A DNA stretch of 64,000 nt, taken from positions 1 through 64,000 of the forward strand of contig JAFPYR010000090.1 in NCBI GenBank assembly GCA_017412115.1, written 5' to 3'. Below, piece by piece: positions 24,680 to 34,127 of this stretch. The translations under genes and the position numbers were made by a program. Each line of letters opens with the position of its first letter. Position 1 is the stretch's first letter. Source of the stretch: Bacteroidales bacterium. Lineage in GTDB: Bacteria > Bacteroidota > Bacteroidia > Bacteroidales > UBA3824. The notes under the pieces were generated by a model that did no database searches, was not told the DNA's origin, and was given only the letters and a program-made list of their open reading frames with translations.

Positions 24680-26923
24680 ATGAAACACATTGTATATACG
24701 ACTATTTTATTAGTGTTTTTGTCTATAAATCTTCAGGCTCAAAACACTAAAGCTTTGTACCAAAAGGCTGACAGCCTCATTGAGGTAAGAGATTGGAAAA
24801 ATGCCGTTCTTTTTACGGACAGCATTTTGAATTTTTATAACGTTAAAACGGATTCTGCATATCAAAAAGCAATAGTAGCTAACACCAAATACGCCAATAA
24901 TTTAAGTTTTACGGACGAAATGTGTATAAAATGTCTTAACAAAAGCCTTGAATACACTAAAATTTTAAATAAACCGAATTCTGTTCTAAAAGTATATATC
25001 TATATTTTAAACACTTACTACCAAATAGGAAAATCCTACAAAGGCATACAAGTTTTTGAAGAGGCTTTCTCGTATTTTCTTTCTCACGAATGGCTCAACA
25101 ACTACAATTATGCGGATTTTTTAATGTTAGGCGGTGATTTATACAGAAGTAACTGCAATTATAATCAAGCACTTAAATATTACAAAGAAGTTTTGAAATA
25201 TGCCACAAACACCTCTGAGGCAACCCTTTATATTTCTTCCACCCAAAAAATCATTGACATTCTTCAACGCACCGGTTTTGACGTTCAGCAAATAGAATAT
25301 TACAAGGATTTAACGGTAAGAAAACACAACGAACTTGTTAAAAACAAATTAAACAGATACAATACCGACGGAAAATATTATTATTTCTTAGTGAATTATT
25401 ACAAATTCTTAAAACAATACGACAAAGCCTTAATCTATTGGGATTCAACCGTTAATGCCATAGACAAATTTCTTGACCAAAGGGTGGAATTAGACCCTGA
25501 CTTCAATCGCAACGATTACCTTAATATTGAAATTTGGGATTATGACGAAAGAATCATATTGCTTTGGAAAAACGACAATAAAAAAGAATTTTACAGACTT
25601 CTTTCGCTCATTGATACCAAGTTTAAAAACGAAATACGACTCAACACCGCTGAATTTTGTCAGCACGGCGGCGAATATTGTTGCAAGGATTTCGATTTCA
25701 AAAAAGCAGAACAACTCTATCAAAAATCCAATGAAATCTTAAAAGCAATCCATCAAGATACCTCTCTTATAGCTTTTCAGAATTATAACGGTCTGCTTAA
25801 CTGCAATCTTGCATTAAAAAAATATACCAAAACCGACAATTATATTTCAGAGGCTGAAAAACTTATCCCGCTGATTTTCAACTCCGAAAAAAATACAGAC
25901 GTAATAGCTTATTACGAAAACAAAGGTTTTGTAAAATATTTTTCGGGCGATAAAACCGCTTTGGAAAAAAATTTAATCAAAAGTGCGAGGCTAATGAGCG
26001 AAATTGTCAAAGAAAACTTCGGCTATCTCAACTCTGAGGCTTTGGCTCAATATTGGTCGAAATTGAAAGAAACATGTTCTAAAATTTTGACGGCAGCAAT
26101 CATTCTCAACGGCAATTATTCCAAGGAATTTGCGGAAAAAGTTTATCAAACCTCCGTCGGACAAAAAAACATCAATTTCATCTCGCAAAACCGTTTGCAC
26201 AAGGTAGCTAAACTCTCGATAGAACTCGAAAACAATTATTTTGAACTCATAACTTTAAAACGTAAACTTTTTGAGACTCAAGAGATTTTGTCGCCGCAAG
26301 AAAAAGCGGAAATCTACGTACTTATCAAAATCTACGAAAAAAGTCTGAGCGATTATTTCGACGAAACCGTTACGGAAGCCTTTTCTACTGATTTTCAGAA
26401 GATTAAATCAGCATTAAAAGATGGTGAAATTGCCGTAGAATTTACCGAAGTTTATCAATACGATGATGCTTTTATACATTCACATTCAGAATATTGCAAT
26501 TACGATTATGTTGCCCTTGCTTTCAGTAATCAGTCGGAGCAACCGCTTATAATTCCGCTTTTTAGCAGCAAAGAATTGGAAAATTTCAAACTCGAAAATT
26601 CCAAACTGTTAAAAGAAACCTTAACAGAGCGCACTCCTGAAGGTATTTCGTCGATTTATTCTGACAAAAATTTAACGGATTTTATATGGAAAAAAATTTT
26701 GGACAAATTTCCTTCCGTAAAAAAAATATGGTTTTCGCCCACGGGTTATCTTTATTCGTTAGCCTTGGAAAATCTTAAATGCGACTCTTTGAAAACGATG
26801 TCTGACATTTATAAAATGATTAGAATTTCTTCAACTTCAAATATCACGGCAAATGTAAGTAGCGAAAATTTTGATTTTTCAAGCATTGCGCTCTTTGGCG
26901 GTATTAATACGACATGGATATAA
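24680..26923 (+). CDS. TPR-CHAT protein, N-terminal part (frameshifted)
   Basis: The first 747 residues hold a signal peptide (ending LQAQ), a TPR-like helical array (about 22-470) and the start of a CHAT (caspase HetF-associated with TPRs) domain with AVEFTEVYQYDD, KKIWFSPTGYLYSLALENL and SSIALFGGIN. The frame then ends with TTWI and a stop. The CHAT catalytic half continues in the next frame from 26914. Adding one base after 26908 reads GGINYDMDINRQ and joins the halves into a protein of about 980 residues. This is a real frameshift, a programmed one or a sequencing error. A full-length product would be an exported caspase-like peptidase. Confidence 0.8.
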   Translation: MKHIVYTTILLVFLSINLQAQNTKALYQKADSLIEVRDWKNAVLFTDSILNFYNVKTDSAYQKAIVANTKYANNLSFTDEMCIKCLNKSLEYTKILNKPNSVLKVYIYILNTYYQIGKSYKGIQVFEEAFSYFLSHEWLNNYNYADFLMLGGDLYRSNCNYNQALKYYKEVLKYATNTSEATLYISSTQKIIDILQRTGFDVQQIEYYKDLTVRKHNELVKNKLNRYNTDGKYYYFLVNYYKFLKQYDKALIYWDSTVNAIDKFLDQRVELDPDFNRNDYLNIEIWDYDERIILLWKNDNKKEFYRLLSLIDTKFKNEIRLNTAEFCQHGGEYCCKDFDFKKAEQLYQKSNEILKAIHQDTSLIAFQNYNGLLNCNLALKKYTKTDNYISEAEKLIPLIFNSEKNTDVIAYYENKGFVKYFSGDKTALEKNLIKSARLMSEIVKENFGYLNSEALAQYWSKLKETCSKILTAAIILNGNYSKEFAEKVYQTSVGQKNINFISQNRLHKVAKLSIELENNYFELITLKRKLFETQEILSPQEKAEIYVLIKIYEKSLSDYFDETVTEAFSTDFQKIKSALKDGEIAVEFTEVYQYDDAFIHSHSEYCNYDYVALAFSNQSEQPLIIPLFSSKELENFKLENSKLLKETLTERTPEGISSIYSDKNLTDFIWKKILDKFPSVKKIWFSPTGYLYSLALENLKCDSLKTMSDIYKMIRISSTSNITANVSSENFDFSSIALFGGINTTWI

Positions 26924-27627
26924 ACCGTCAAAAAGAAATTGCAGGAAAGTACTTTTCAAAAGATAAATCACGTTATTGTCTTCGACAGCAAATTCCCGAA
27001 AACACTTCAGAATACAAATATTTGAATGCCGCTTATGAGGAATGTGATTATGTTTTGAAAAAAGCCAAGGATAAAAACGTTACATTTTTTTACGGAGATT
27101 CTGCCGTTGAAGAAAGTTTTAAATACTGTGTCCTAAAACGCCCTGAAATTATTCACATTGCCACGCACGGTTTTTATGACGAATATTTTTCGGGTGAAGA
27201 CGAGCTCAACGCACCGCTTTTTTCTTCGTCATTGGTTTTTGCCGGTGTTAACAACTATATGAAAAACAAAGACATACCGCAAAACATTGACGATGGTTTT
27301 CTCTCAGCAATGGAAATTTCGGAATATGACCTTTCAAATACTAAACTTGCCGTTTTGTCGGCGTGCGAAACGGGATTAGGATTTGTAAATTCCGACGGAA
27401 TTTTCGGGCTTCAAAGAGGTTTTAAACTCTCAGGAGCACAATCGGTTTTAATGAGCCTTTGGAGCATTTCTGACGAGGCTACCTCCATTTTTATGAGGAA
27501 ATTTTACGCATCGCTTTTAAGCGGAGAAACGCCTCACCAATCTCTTAGGATTGCCACTGATTATCTAAAAGAAGGCAACAGATTTTCGCACCCGTATTAT
27601 TGGGCAGGATTCGTATTAGTAGAATAA
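26914..27627 (+). CDS. CHAT (caspase-like) peptidase catalytic part, out of frame with its N-terminal half
   Basis: The 237 residues carry the catalytic half of a CHAT domain. His85 lies in HIATHGFYDE and Cys151 in LSACETGLG, the expected dyad of this clan CD (caspase/separase-like) fold. The fold ends with SGAQSVLMSLWSISDEAT and HPYYWAGFVLV, all well conserved. The ATG used here is an internal Met of the full protein and lacks a clear ribosome-binding site, so it is probably not an independent start. Conserved catalytic residues argue that the frameshift is recent or artefactual. Its 3' end overlaps the opposite-strand Fic-like gene by 31 bases. Confidence 0.85.
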   Translation: MDINRQKEIAGKYFSKDKSRYCLRQQIPENTSEYKYLNAAYEECDYVLKKAKDKNVTFFYGDSAVEESFKYCVLKRPEIIHIATHGFYDEYFSGEDELNAPLFSSSLVFAGVNNYMKNKDIPQNIDDGFLSAMEISEYDLSNTKLAVLSACETGLGFVNSDGIFGLQRGFKLSGAQSVLMSLWSISDEATSIFMRKFYASLLSGETPHQSLRIATDYLKEGNRFSHPYYWAGFVLVE

Positions 27628-28322
27628 TACGCCAGAAAATCTGCAATTTCTTTGTTTAATGCCTCAACATGAAATTCAGTCAGAGTCAAACGGGCAGTTG
27701 AAGGATTGTCACCGTTAATTATAGAGGAAACCAATTCTTTGTATTTGTCCTTTTGAGAAATCATGATTCTCGTGGGAATCAGAGAATTGCGTTTCTGAAT
27801 ATAATTCATTATCAACTTTGCCATACGGTTGTTAGCCGTTTTCCAAGGTTGAAGTTTTACTATTTCGTAAAAAGCGTCAAAACTTATAAAATAAGCATCA
27901 AGAAGATTCAAAGTATATAAATTCTGGCAAAGGATATTAAATCTCTCACAAAAATCGCAAAGTTCTTTTTCTTTCAAAGAAGATTCCTCAGTAAAATCCT
28001 GAGTTCTTTTTGTGAGCATTTTATGAAAATCATTTAATAAAGAAACTGTTAAAACAGCACCGGTTTTTGCTTTTTTAGAGGCGAGAGAATACGCATCAAA
28101 AAGGTCGGCAGCGATTTCAAAATCCGAAAATTTTTTGTTATCGGTAGTCAGTCCCATTCCGCAAAGTCTGCGAATATCGTAAAAATCGAGATTAGCACCG
28201 GCGAAAAATGCTGACTCGGCTATAATAGAATATAATCTATTGCCTGTATATCCGATTTGATGTTCGATGTCTAACGATTTGTATTTAGCGTTAGTATTAT
28301 AAAAATCTGCTTCTATACTCAC
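27597..28322 (-). CDS. Degenerate Fic-domain protein
   Basis: The 241-residue protein has the layout of a Fic protein. An N-terminal inhibitory-helix region comes first (IAESAFFAGANLDFYDIRRL), then a helical core and the active-loop region followed by RMAKLIMNYIQKRNSLIPTR. In active Fic AMP-transferases the loop is HPFxDGNGR; here 157-166 read LQPWKTANNR, so the catalytic His is Gln and the Asp and both Gly are replaced. AMPylation is therefore unlikely and a binding or regulatory role is more plausible. There is no signal peptide. It converges on the CHAT gene and overlaps its 3' end. Confidence 0.72.
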   Translation of the reverse strand: MSIEADFYNTNAKYKSLDIEHQIGYTGNRLYSIIAESAFFAGANLDFYDIRRLCGMGLTTDNKKFSDFEIAADLFDAYSLASKKAKTGAVLTVSLLNDFHKMLTKRTQDFTEESSLKEKELCDFCERFNILCQNLYTLNLLDAYFISFDAFYEIVKLQPWKTANNRMAKLIMNYIQKRNSLIPTRIMISQKDKYKELVSSIINGDNPSTARLTLTEFHVEALNKEIADFLAYYSTNTNPAQ

Positions 28323-28356
28323 GGTAAAATATTATTTTTAACTTCCTTTCAAAGTA

Positions 28357-28364
28357 CAAATATA
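28357..28364 (-). promoter_or_regulatory. Probable -7 element of the Fic-like gene
   Basis: On the minus strand TATATTTG lies about 35 bases upstream of the start. No TTTG at the proper -33 spacing is evident. Confidence 0.5.
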
Positions 28365-28475
28365 AAGCAAATTCTTTTTACGGAGATATTTTTAGAAAAA
28401 ATTTTACTTTTTTTTAATAATCCGATTTTTTTTATTACATTAGGGGCATTATTTTTATATCCCTCTATTTTTTCG

Positions 28476-28511
28476 GCCGTCCGTTTTTTTTTAAAATTCG
28501 GGCGGCTTTTT
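28476..28511 (+). terminator. GC-rich hairpin with T-run upstream of the small secreted protein gene
   Basis: GCCGTCCG (28476-28483) pairs with CGGGCGGC (28499-28506) with one wobble, and TTTTT follows. No plus-strand gene ends nearby, so it may be a leader attenuator of the gene at 28607 or the end of an unseen small RNA. The surrounding 284-base gap is otherwise very T- and A-rich. Confidence 0.5.
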
Positions 28512-28606
28512 CATTTTTTTTATTTTTTTTTGTGCATTTTTTATTTTTTTAAATCTAATTAGTATAAAAACAAAATAATCTATTAATTTATAAAATTTTT
28601 AATACC

Positions 28607-29020
28607 ATGAAAAAATTTTTTATGACATTGCTGTTCGCAGCATTTTTAGGTGTAATCGGTTTTGCACAAACAATCAGCGTTAAACACAACGTAATCACCA
28701 ACGGTGTTAAATCTATGCAAGTAAATATTGACTACCACATCAATACCAGCATACAGATATACACTGTATTAACCATTTACGATGCCAACGGAAACGTAGT
28801 TCGCGGTGACGGAGAAGACGGCTATATGATATACGTAGGCTCATCAATATTAAAGACATTTGCGAACCAAAATCAAACGACCTCTCATTCTATTTCATAC
28901 GCACAACTCGGAAAGTTTTTGAAGAAAAATACGACCTATTACGTATCAATGGATATTTACGACTATCAATCAAATGAGATGTTAATAGAAGGAGAACCCG
29001 TGGATTTTTATATTTATTAA
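28607..29020 (+). CDS. Small secreted protein, unknown
   Basis: The 137-residue protein has a clear signal peptide (MKKFFMTLLFAAFLGVIGFAQ). The mature part is beta-rich (TISVKHNVITNGVKSMQVNI, YTVLTIYDANGNVVRGDGED, YYVSMDIYDYQSNEMLIEGE) and looks like an Ig-like or small beta-sandwich protein. I recognise no family. It is monocistronic with a long AT-rich leader and its own terminator, which suggests separate regulation. Confidence 0.7.
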   Translation: MKKFFMTLLFAAFLGVIGFAQTISVKHNVITNGVKSMQVNIDYHINTSIQIYTVLTIYDANGNVVRGDGEDGYMIYVGSSILKTFANQNQTTSHSISYAQLGKFLKKNTTYYVSMDIYDYQSNEMLIEGEPVDFYIY

Positions 29021-29028
29021 AACCCAAA

Positions 29029-29061
29029 AGAGGAAATCTTTTTCAAGATTTCCTCTTTTTT
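29029..29061. terminator. Terminator between the small secreted protein and the UPF0210 gene
   Basis: AGAGGAAATCTT (29029-29040) and AAGATTTCCTCT (29045-29056) are perfect arms with a T-run after. It lies between converging genes and may serve both. Confidence 0.9.
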
Positions 29062-30425
29062 TAGTTCTTAAAACTATGAATCGGGGCAGGAATTCTGCCT
29101 TTTCTGTTAACAAAAACCGAACAGTCAAATTTATTAACGTCCATTATCGGCGCATGACCTAAAAGTCCGCCAAAATCAACCGTATCACCCGTTCTTTTAC
29201 CGACAACAGGAATTATTCTAACGGCAGTTGTCTTTTGATTGACCATTCCGATAGCGGCTTCATCAGCAATAATACCTGAAATCGTATTAGCCGAGGTATC
29301 GCCCGGAATTGCTATCATATCCAAACCTACGGAGCAAACACAAGTCATAGCCTCAAGTTTTTCAATCGTTAATGCTCCAGCATTAACGGCATCCACCATT
29401 CCTTGGTCCTCGCTCACTGGAATAAAAGCACCGCTAAGACCGCCGACATACGAACTTGCCATTACACCGCCTTTTTTAACCTGATCGTTCAAAAGTGCTA
29501 ATGCAGCCGTTGTACCGGGGGCTCCGGGGTGTTCAAGACCGATAACTTTGAGAATATCAGCGACAGAATCGCCTATTGCGGGAGTAGGAGCAAGCGAAAG
29601 GTCGATAATTCCGAAAGGCACACCCAAACGCCTTGAAGCCTCTTGAGCAACTAATTGTCCGACCCTCGTGATTTTGAAAGCCGTCTTCTTAATCGTTTCG
29701 CAAAGGGTTTCAAAATCGGCTTTTTCCAAATGCTCCAAAGCATATTTAACAACTCCCGGACCGCTGACACCGACATTAATTATAGCTTCAGCCTCCGAAA
29801 CACCGTGAAAAGCACCTGCCATAAAAGGATTATCGTCAGGGGCATTACACAAAACAACGAGTTTGGCGCAACCCAAAGAATCTTTATCTTTGGTTAATTC
29901 TGCTGTTTTTTTAACGGTTTGACCCATCAAACGGACAGCATCCATATTAATACCCGTTTTAGTGGAGCCGACATTAACGGAGCTGCAAATTCTCTCGGTC
30001 AAAGACAATGCCTCAGGAATTGAATGAATAAAAATTTCATCGCTCTTGGTCATTCCCTTTGAAACGATAGCAGAAAATCCACCTAAAAAATTAACACCAA
30101 TATTTTTAGCGGCCTCGTCCAAAGTCAAAGCAATTTTAACGAAATCTTTTTCGCTTTTGCACGCCGAAGCACCAACAATTGCGGCTGGCGTTATTGAAAT
30201 TCTTTTATTAACGATAGGAATGCCGTATTCTCTGGAAATAGCCTCACCCGTAGAAACGAGTTTTTCGGCATAACGGGAAATCTTGCTTTTAATTTTTCCG
30301 CAAAGCATATCAATATTGCCGTCAGCACAGTCTAAAAGGCTGATACCCATAGTGATAGTCCGCACATCAAGATTTTCGTGTTCTATCATCATATTGGTTT
30401 CGGCTACCTCATAAATATTAATCAT
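29061..30425 (-). CDS. UPF0210 (PFL-like, DUF711) protein
   Basis: The 454 residues match UPF0210/DUF711 throughout: [65 protein letters not shown] and the C-terminal [21 protein letters not shown]. The family has a formate-lyase-like fold, but its reaction is not known to me. It is paired, as in many Firmicutes and Bacteroidota, with a small ACT-domain protein 6 bases upstream. Confidence 0.93.
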   Translation of the reverse strand: MINIYEVAETNMMIEHENLDVRTITMGISLLDCADGNIDMLCGKIKSKISRYAEKLVSTGEAISREYGIPIVNKRISITPAAIVGASACKSEKDFVKIALTLDEAAKNIGVNFLGGFSAIVSKGMTKSDEIFIHSIPEALSLTERICSSVNVGSTKTGINMDAVRLMGQTVKKTAELTKDKDSLGCAKLVVLCNAPDDNPFMAGAFHGVSEAEAIINVGVSGPGVVKYALEHLEKADFETLCETIKKTAFKITRVGQLVAQEASRRLGVPFGIIDLSLAPTPAIGDSVADILKVIGLEHPGAPGTTAALALLNDQVKKGGVMASSYVGGLSGAFIPVSEDQGMVDAVNAGALTIEKLEAMTCVCSVGLDMIAIPGDTSANTISGIIADEAAIGMVNQKTTAVRIIPVVGKRTGDTVDFGGLLGHAPIMDVNKFDCSVFVNRKGRIPAPIHSFKN

Positions 30426-30431
30426 AATAGG

Positions 30432-30704
30432 TTAGATTCTGTGCATTTTGTTGAAAATCTCTTCTTTTTGACATCTGATAACCACTCCGATTTGAGAGCC
30501 GAGTGCGGTTAAATCCGCAGAAATCTCGTCATGTTGCTTTTTAGCATTTTGCATATCGACTATCATCATCATGTTAAAATAACCCTGAACGATAGTTTGC
30601 GAAATATCTAAAATATTAATTGCATTGTCAGCGAGGTAGGTGCAGACTTTAGCAATTATTCCGACCGCATCTTTTCCGACGACGGTAATAATAGTTTTGT
30701 CCAT
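30432..30704 (-). CDS. ACT-domain protein, UPF0237 family
   Basis: The frame extends to 30764, but the ATG at 30704 is chosen. It starts MDKTIITVVGKDAVGIIAKV, the normal beginning of an ACT domain, and the promoter -7 lies at 30736-30743 inside the longer frame. The 90 residues then make one regulatory ACT domain, with TYLADNAINILDISQTIVQG and FNMMMIVDM. ACT domains bind amino acids or ligands. It is most likely the regulatory partner of the UPF0210 protein encoded 6 bases downstream. Confidence 0.9.
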   Translation of the reverse strand: MDKTIITVVGKDAVGIIAKVCTYLADNAINILDISQTIVQGYFNMMMIVDMQNAKKQHDEISADLTALGSQIGVVIRCQKEEIFNKMHRI

Positions 30705-30735
30705 TTTACTTAAACGTTTTTTTGAAAATTTTGTG

Positions 30736-30765
30736 CAAATATAAACGTTTTTAGTCAAAAACAAA
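30736..30765 (-). promoter_or_regulatory. Promoter of the ACT/UPF0210 unit
   Basis: On the minus strand TTTG (30765-30762), 18 bases, TATATTTG (30743-30736). It lies directly next to the hairpin of the ribosomal operon terminator, sharing its T-run. Confidence 0.75.
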
Positions 30766-30793
30766 AAAACCGAACTCTAAAAGAATCCGGCTT
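30762..30793 (-). terminator. Terminator of the ribosomal protein supercluster
   Basis: CCGAACTC (30770-30777) and GAATCCGG (30783-30790) pair through wobbles around a short TAAAA loop. On the minus strand seven T follow (30769-30763). It is 25 bases after rplQ. Confidence 0.8.
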
Positions 30794-30818
30794 TCTTGAA
30801 ATATCAAATTCACAAAAA

Positions 30819-31364
30819 CTATTCAGCTTTTGTTTCCTCTGCAGCGGGAGCAGCTGTCTCAGCAGCAGAAGTTTTTTTCTTACGTGAACGGCGTGTAGTT
30901 TTAGCAGCAGCTTTAGCAGCACCGCCTTTGCCCTGAGTGTAAGTTTCGTTGAAATCTACGAGTTCAATAAAACAAGTTTTAGCATTGTCACCAAGTCTGA
31001 AACCAGTTTTGAGGATACGTGTGTAACCTCCTTGACGGTCGTAAATTTTCGGAGTTACGGTTTCAAAAAGGGCTTTAACAGCTTTTTTATCTCTCAATTT
31101 AGAGAAGATATATCTGTGATTAGCCATACGTTTTACTTTGAAAGCCGCTTTTTCTTCGTCGTTTTTGGCATTTGATTCAGCATAAGTAACCTCAACTTTA
31201 GAAGCGGTAAGGAGGGGCTCAACGAAAGTGCGCAATTCCTTAGCTTTAGCAACCGTAGTATTGATTCTTTTAGCAAAAATCAAAGAAACGGCCATATTAG
31301 TAAGCATAGATTTCCTATGACCGTATTTTCTGCCCAAATGGTTGATTTTGTCTCTATGTCTCAT
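30819..31364 (-). CDS. rplQ: 50S ribosomal protein L17
   Basis: bL17 of the large subunit. The core starts [20 protein letters not shown] and covers about 125 residues. The remaining ~55 residues are an Ala/Lys-rich tail ([19 protein letters not shown], then acidic), as in other Bacteroidota. It is the last gene of the alpha operon, 37 bases after rpoA. Confidence 0.98.
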   Translation of the reverse strand: MRHRDKINHLGRKYGHRKSMLTNMAVSLIFAKRINTTVAKAKELRTFVEPLLTASKVEVTYAESNAKNDEEKAAFKVKRMANHRYIFSKLRDKKAVKALFETVTPKIYDRQGGYTRILKTGFRLGDNAKTCFIELVDFNETYTQGKGGAAKAAAKTTRRSRKKKTSAAETAAPAAEETKAE

Positions 31365-31401
31365 TTTTTCATTAATTATAGAGCATCACTGCCCGTTAAT
31401 A

Positions 31402-32394
31402 TTAATCTTTGTCAAGTTTGTACTTAGAAATATCCATACCGAAACTCAAATCCAAATTAGCGAGCAAGTCATCAAGTTCGGTAAGAGATTTTTTACCGAA
31501 ATTGCGGAACTTCAATAGGTCATTTTTGTTGAAAACAACCAATTCAGCGAGAGTTTCAACATCAGCAGCTTTCAAACAGTTGAGAGCTCTGACAGAAAGA
31601 TCCAAATCCACGAGTTTAGTCTTAAGGAGCTGACGCATATGAAGTATTTGCTCGTCAAATTCCTCACCTCCAGACTGTTCGGTAGAATCGATAGTAATCT
31701 TTTCGTCCGAGAACAGCATAAAGTGATGAATAAGTATCTTAGCTGCTTCTTTCAAGGCCTCTTTAGGCTGAATAGAGCCGTCAGTCAAGACCTCAATAAC
31801 CAACTTTTCGTAGTCGGTTTTTTGCTCCACCCTATAGTTTTCAGTAACGTATTTAACATTTCTGATAGGAGTGTAAATAGAATCCACAGCAATGACACCG
31901 ATTTCGCTGTCGGCAATTTTGTTTTCGTCAGCAGGCACGTATCCCCTACCCTTATTGATGGTAATTTCCATTGTAAGTTTTGTAGAGGGATCTATGTTGC
32001 AAATCAACTGTGTAGGATTAAGGATTTTGAAATTCGTTAAGAATTTTTCAATATCACCCGCCTTGAATTGTTCCTGACCGCTGATAGTGATAACTGCCTT
32101 TTCAAAATTCTGCCCGTCAACGATTTGTTTGAAACGTATCTTTTTGATATTCAGAATTATTTCGGTAACATCCTCAATAACGCCCGGAATAGTTGAAAAT
32201 TCGTGGTCTACGCCCTCTATACGGATAGAGGTGATTGCAAAACCTTCCAATGAGGAAAGTAATATACGCCTTAACGCATTGCCGATAGTTATACCGAAAC
32301 CGGGTTCGAGAGGACGGAACTCGAATTTTCCGAAGGTCTCGTCCGACTCCAACATTACCACCTTGTCAGGCTTTTGAAAAGCTAATATTGCCAT
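31402..32394 (-). CDS. rpoA: DNA-directed RNA polymerase subunit alpha
   Basis: The 330-residue alpha subunit dimerises to start RNA polymerase assembly. The N-terminal domain (about 1-230) has [20 protein letters not shown]; after an acidic linker the C-terminal domain (about 255-325) has [20 protein letters not shown] and [13 protein letters not shown] for DNA and activator contacts. It lies between rpsD and rplQ, the normal alpha-operon order. Confidence 0.98.
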   Translation of the reverse strand: MAILAFQKPDKVVMLESDETFGKFEFRPLEPGFGITIGNALRRILLSSLEGFAITSIRIEGVDHEFSTIPGVIEDVTEIILNIKKIRFKQIVDGQNFEKAVITISGQEQFKAGDIEKFLTNFKILNPTQLICNIDPSTKLTMEITINKGRGYVPADENKIADSEIGVIAVDSIYTPIRNVKYVTENYRVEQKTDYEKLVIEVLTDGSIQPKEALKEAAKILIHHFMLFSDEKITIDSTEQSGGEEFDEQILHMRQLLKTKLVDLDLSVRALNCLKAADVETLAELVVFNKNDLLKFRNFGKKSLTELDDLLANLDLSFGMDISKYKLDKD

Positions 32395-32484
32395 TTGAAT
32401 TATTTAATTTATAATTTTCCGGTAAAAACAAACGGTAAGGACACAAAGAGAATAAAATAACTCCTTGCATCCGCCGTAAAAATA

Positions 32485-33093
32485 TTATTTAGAATAAAGT
32501 TCGACTATGAGCTGTTCCTTAATGTTTTCAGGAATATCTTCCCTTGCAGGAACATTCATAAATTTGCCTGCCATTTGAGAGCCGTCCCATTCCAACCAAT
32601 TGTAACGTGAACGGTTAGCACCCTGAACAGAATTTACGATTACCTCAAGAGCTTTAGATTTTTCTCTTACGCCCACGATGTCACCTTCTTTTACTTGATA
32701 AGAAGGAATACCGCAAACTTCACCGTTTACAACAATGTGTCTGTGAGCAACCAATTGTCTTGCTGCCGGTCTTGTAGGAGCAATACCTAATCTGTAAACT
32801 ACATTATCAAGACGGCTTTCAAGAAGTTGAATCAAAACTTCACCCGTAACGCCGTTTGCTCTTTGAGCTTTTTTGAAGAGATTAGAGAACTGACGTTCCA
32901 AAACACCGTAAGTATATTTGGCTTTCTGTTTTTCTTTCAACTGAGTGCCGTATTCTGATACTTTTTTGCGTTTCTTTTCCAAGCCGTGCTGTCCCGGAGG
33001 ATAGCCCTTTCTGTCCAAATATTTATCCGTGCCGAATATCGGTTCGCCGAATTTTCTTGCTATTTTTGATTTAGGACCTGTATATCTTGCCAT
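32485..33093 (-). CDS. rpsD: 30S ribosomal protein S4
   Basis: uS4 nucleates 30S assembly and often regulates the alpha operon. The 202 residues include the S4 RNA-binding domain with [20 protein letters not shown] and [10 protein letters not shown]. The N-terminus ([19 protein letters not shown]) lacks the zinc cysteines of some S4 forms. Confidence 0.98.
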   Translation of the reverse strand: MARYTGPKSKIARKFGEPIFGTDKYLDRKGYPPGQHGLEKKRKKVSEYGTQLKEKQKAKYTYGVLERQFSNLFKKAQRANGVTGEVLIQLLESRLDNVVYRLGIAPTRPAARQLVAHRHIVVNGEVCGIPSYQVKEGDIVGVREKSKALEVIVNSVQGANRSRYNWLEWDGSQMAGKFMNVPAREDIPENIKEQLIVELYSK

Positions 33094-33127
33094 TTTTGTA
33101 ATAATTTTTAATTTGGTTCTTAAAAAA

Positions 33128-33517
33128 TTATACTCTTCTTCTCTTAGCCGGACGGCATCCGTTATGAGGCAAAGGAGTTACATCAATAATTTCTACTACT
33201 TCAACGCCGGTGGTATGAATAGAACGGATAGCAGCTTCACGACCGCTTCCCGGACCTTTTACATAAACCTTAACCTTGCGGAGTCCTAAATCGAAGGCAG
33301 TCTTTGCGCATTCTGCTGCTGCCAATTGCGCTGCATAGGGAGTGTTCTTTTTAGAACCTTTGAAGCCCATCTTGCCGGCTGATGCCCAAGATATAACTTC
33401 CCCCGAAGCGTTGGTCAAAGAGATTATAATATTGTTGAAAGAAGAATGGATGTGAGCCTCGCCCGTTGCCTCTACTTTAACAACTCTCTTTCTCGTTACT
33501 TTACTTTTTTGTGCCAT
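33128..33517 (-). CDS. rpsK: 30S ribosomal protein S11
   Basis: uS11 of the 30S platform. The 129 residues include [38 protein letters not shown] and the C-terminal [18 protein letters not shown]. It follows rpsM by 10 bases. Confidence 0.98.
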   Translation of the reverse strand: MAQKSKVTRKRVVKVEATGEAHIHSSFNNIIISLTNASGEVISWASAGKMGFKGSKKNTPYAAQLAAAECAKTAFDLGLRKVKVYVKGPGSGREAAIRSIHTTGVEVVEIIDVTPLPHNGCRPAKRRRV

Positions 33518-33527
33518 TTTCTAAACT

Positions 33528-33905
33528 TTATTTAGTAGCTTTCTTCTTATTTGCAACGGTTTTCTTCTTACCCTTGCGTGTACGTGCGTTGTTTTTGGTC
33601 TTTTGACCTCTTACAGGAAGTCCGTTACGATGACGAATACCTCTGTAACATCCTATATCCATAAGACGTTTGATATTCATCGCAACCTCTGAGCGCAACT
33701 CGCCTTCTACCTTGAAATTATCATTGATAATCTGACGGATTTTAGCGATTTGATCATCGTTCCAGTCCTGAACCTTAATATCTTTATCAATTCCGGCTTC
33801 AGAAAGAATTTGATTAGCTCTCTGGCGACCGATACCGTAAATATAGGTAAGACCGATTTCACCGCGTTTGTTTTTTGGTAAATCTACACCAACAATTCGT
33901 GCCAT
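33528..33905 (-). CDS. rpsM: 30S ribosomal protein S13
   Basis: uS13 of the 30S head. The 125 residues start [20 protein letters not shown] and include [20 protein letters not shown] and [11 protein letters not shown] at the tRNA-contacting tail. Confidence 0.98.
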   Translation of the reverse strand: MARIVGVDLPKNKRGEIGLTYIYGIGRQRANQILSEAGIDKDIKVQDWNDDQIAKIRQIINDNFKVEGELRSEVAMNIKRLMDIGCYRGIRHRNGLPVRGQKTKNNARTRKGKKKTVANKKKATK

Positions 33906-33992
33906 TATTTTTAATTTTTTACAGAATTTTCATTATTTTGCGGTTGCAAAGATATTAATAAATTTGCAATGCAAAACGTAATTTAACAAAAA

Positions 33993-34109
33993 TTAACCCT
34001 GACGCTGTTTAAATTTAGGATTAGATTTACATATAATGTAAACTCTGCCCTTCCTTCTTACAACTTTGCAGTCAGCAGATCTTTTTTTAACAGATGTTCT
34101 AACTTTCAT
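33993..34109 (-). CDS. rpmJ: 50S ribosomal protein L36
   Basis: A 38-residue bL36 reading [19 protein letters not shown] and ending NPKFKQRQG. Of the zinc ligands, Cys14 and Cys27 remain, but position 11 is Ser and position 33 Phe. It is thus closer to the zinc-free form usual in Bacteroidota. It lies between infA and rpsM, its normal place. Confidence 0.95.
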   Translation of the reverse strand: MKVRTSVKKRSADCKVVRRKGRVYIICKSNPKFKQRQG

Positions 34110-34127
34110 TTTATTTACTTAACTTTT

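Noticed and set aside
24559-24750. 63-residue plus-strand frame between the MCP and CHAT genes
   Set aside because: It runs through the terminator hairpin and overlaps the CHAT start in another frame; the product is Lys-rich low complexity.
27628-28600. CHAT/Fic region as a toxin-antitoxin operon
   Set aside because: The genes converge instead of sharing a transcript, and the Fic loop is degenerate, so a classical toxin-antitoxin pair is not supported.
30705-30764. 20-residue upstream extension of the ACT protein
   Set aside because: The family begins at MDKTIITVVG, and the promoter -7 lies within the longer frame.
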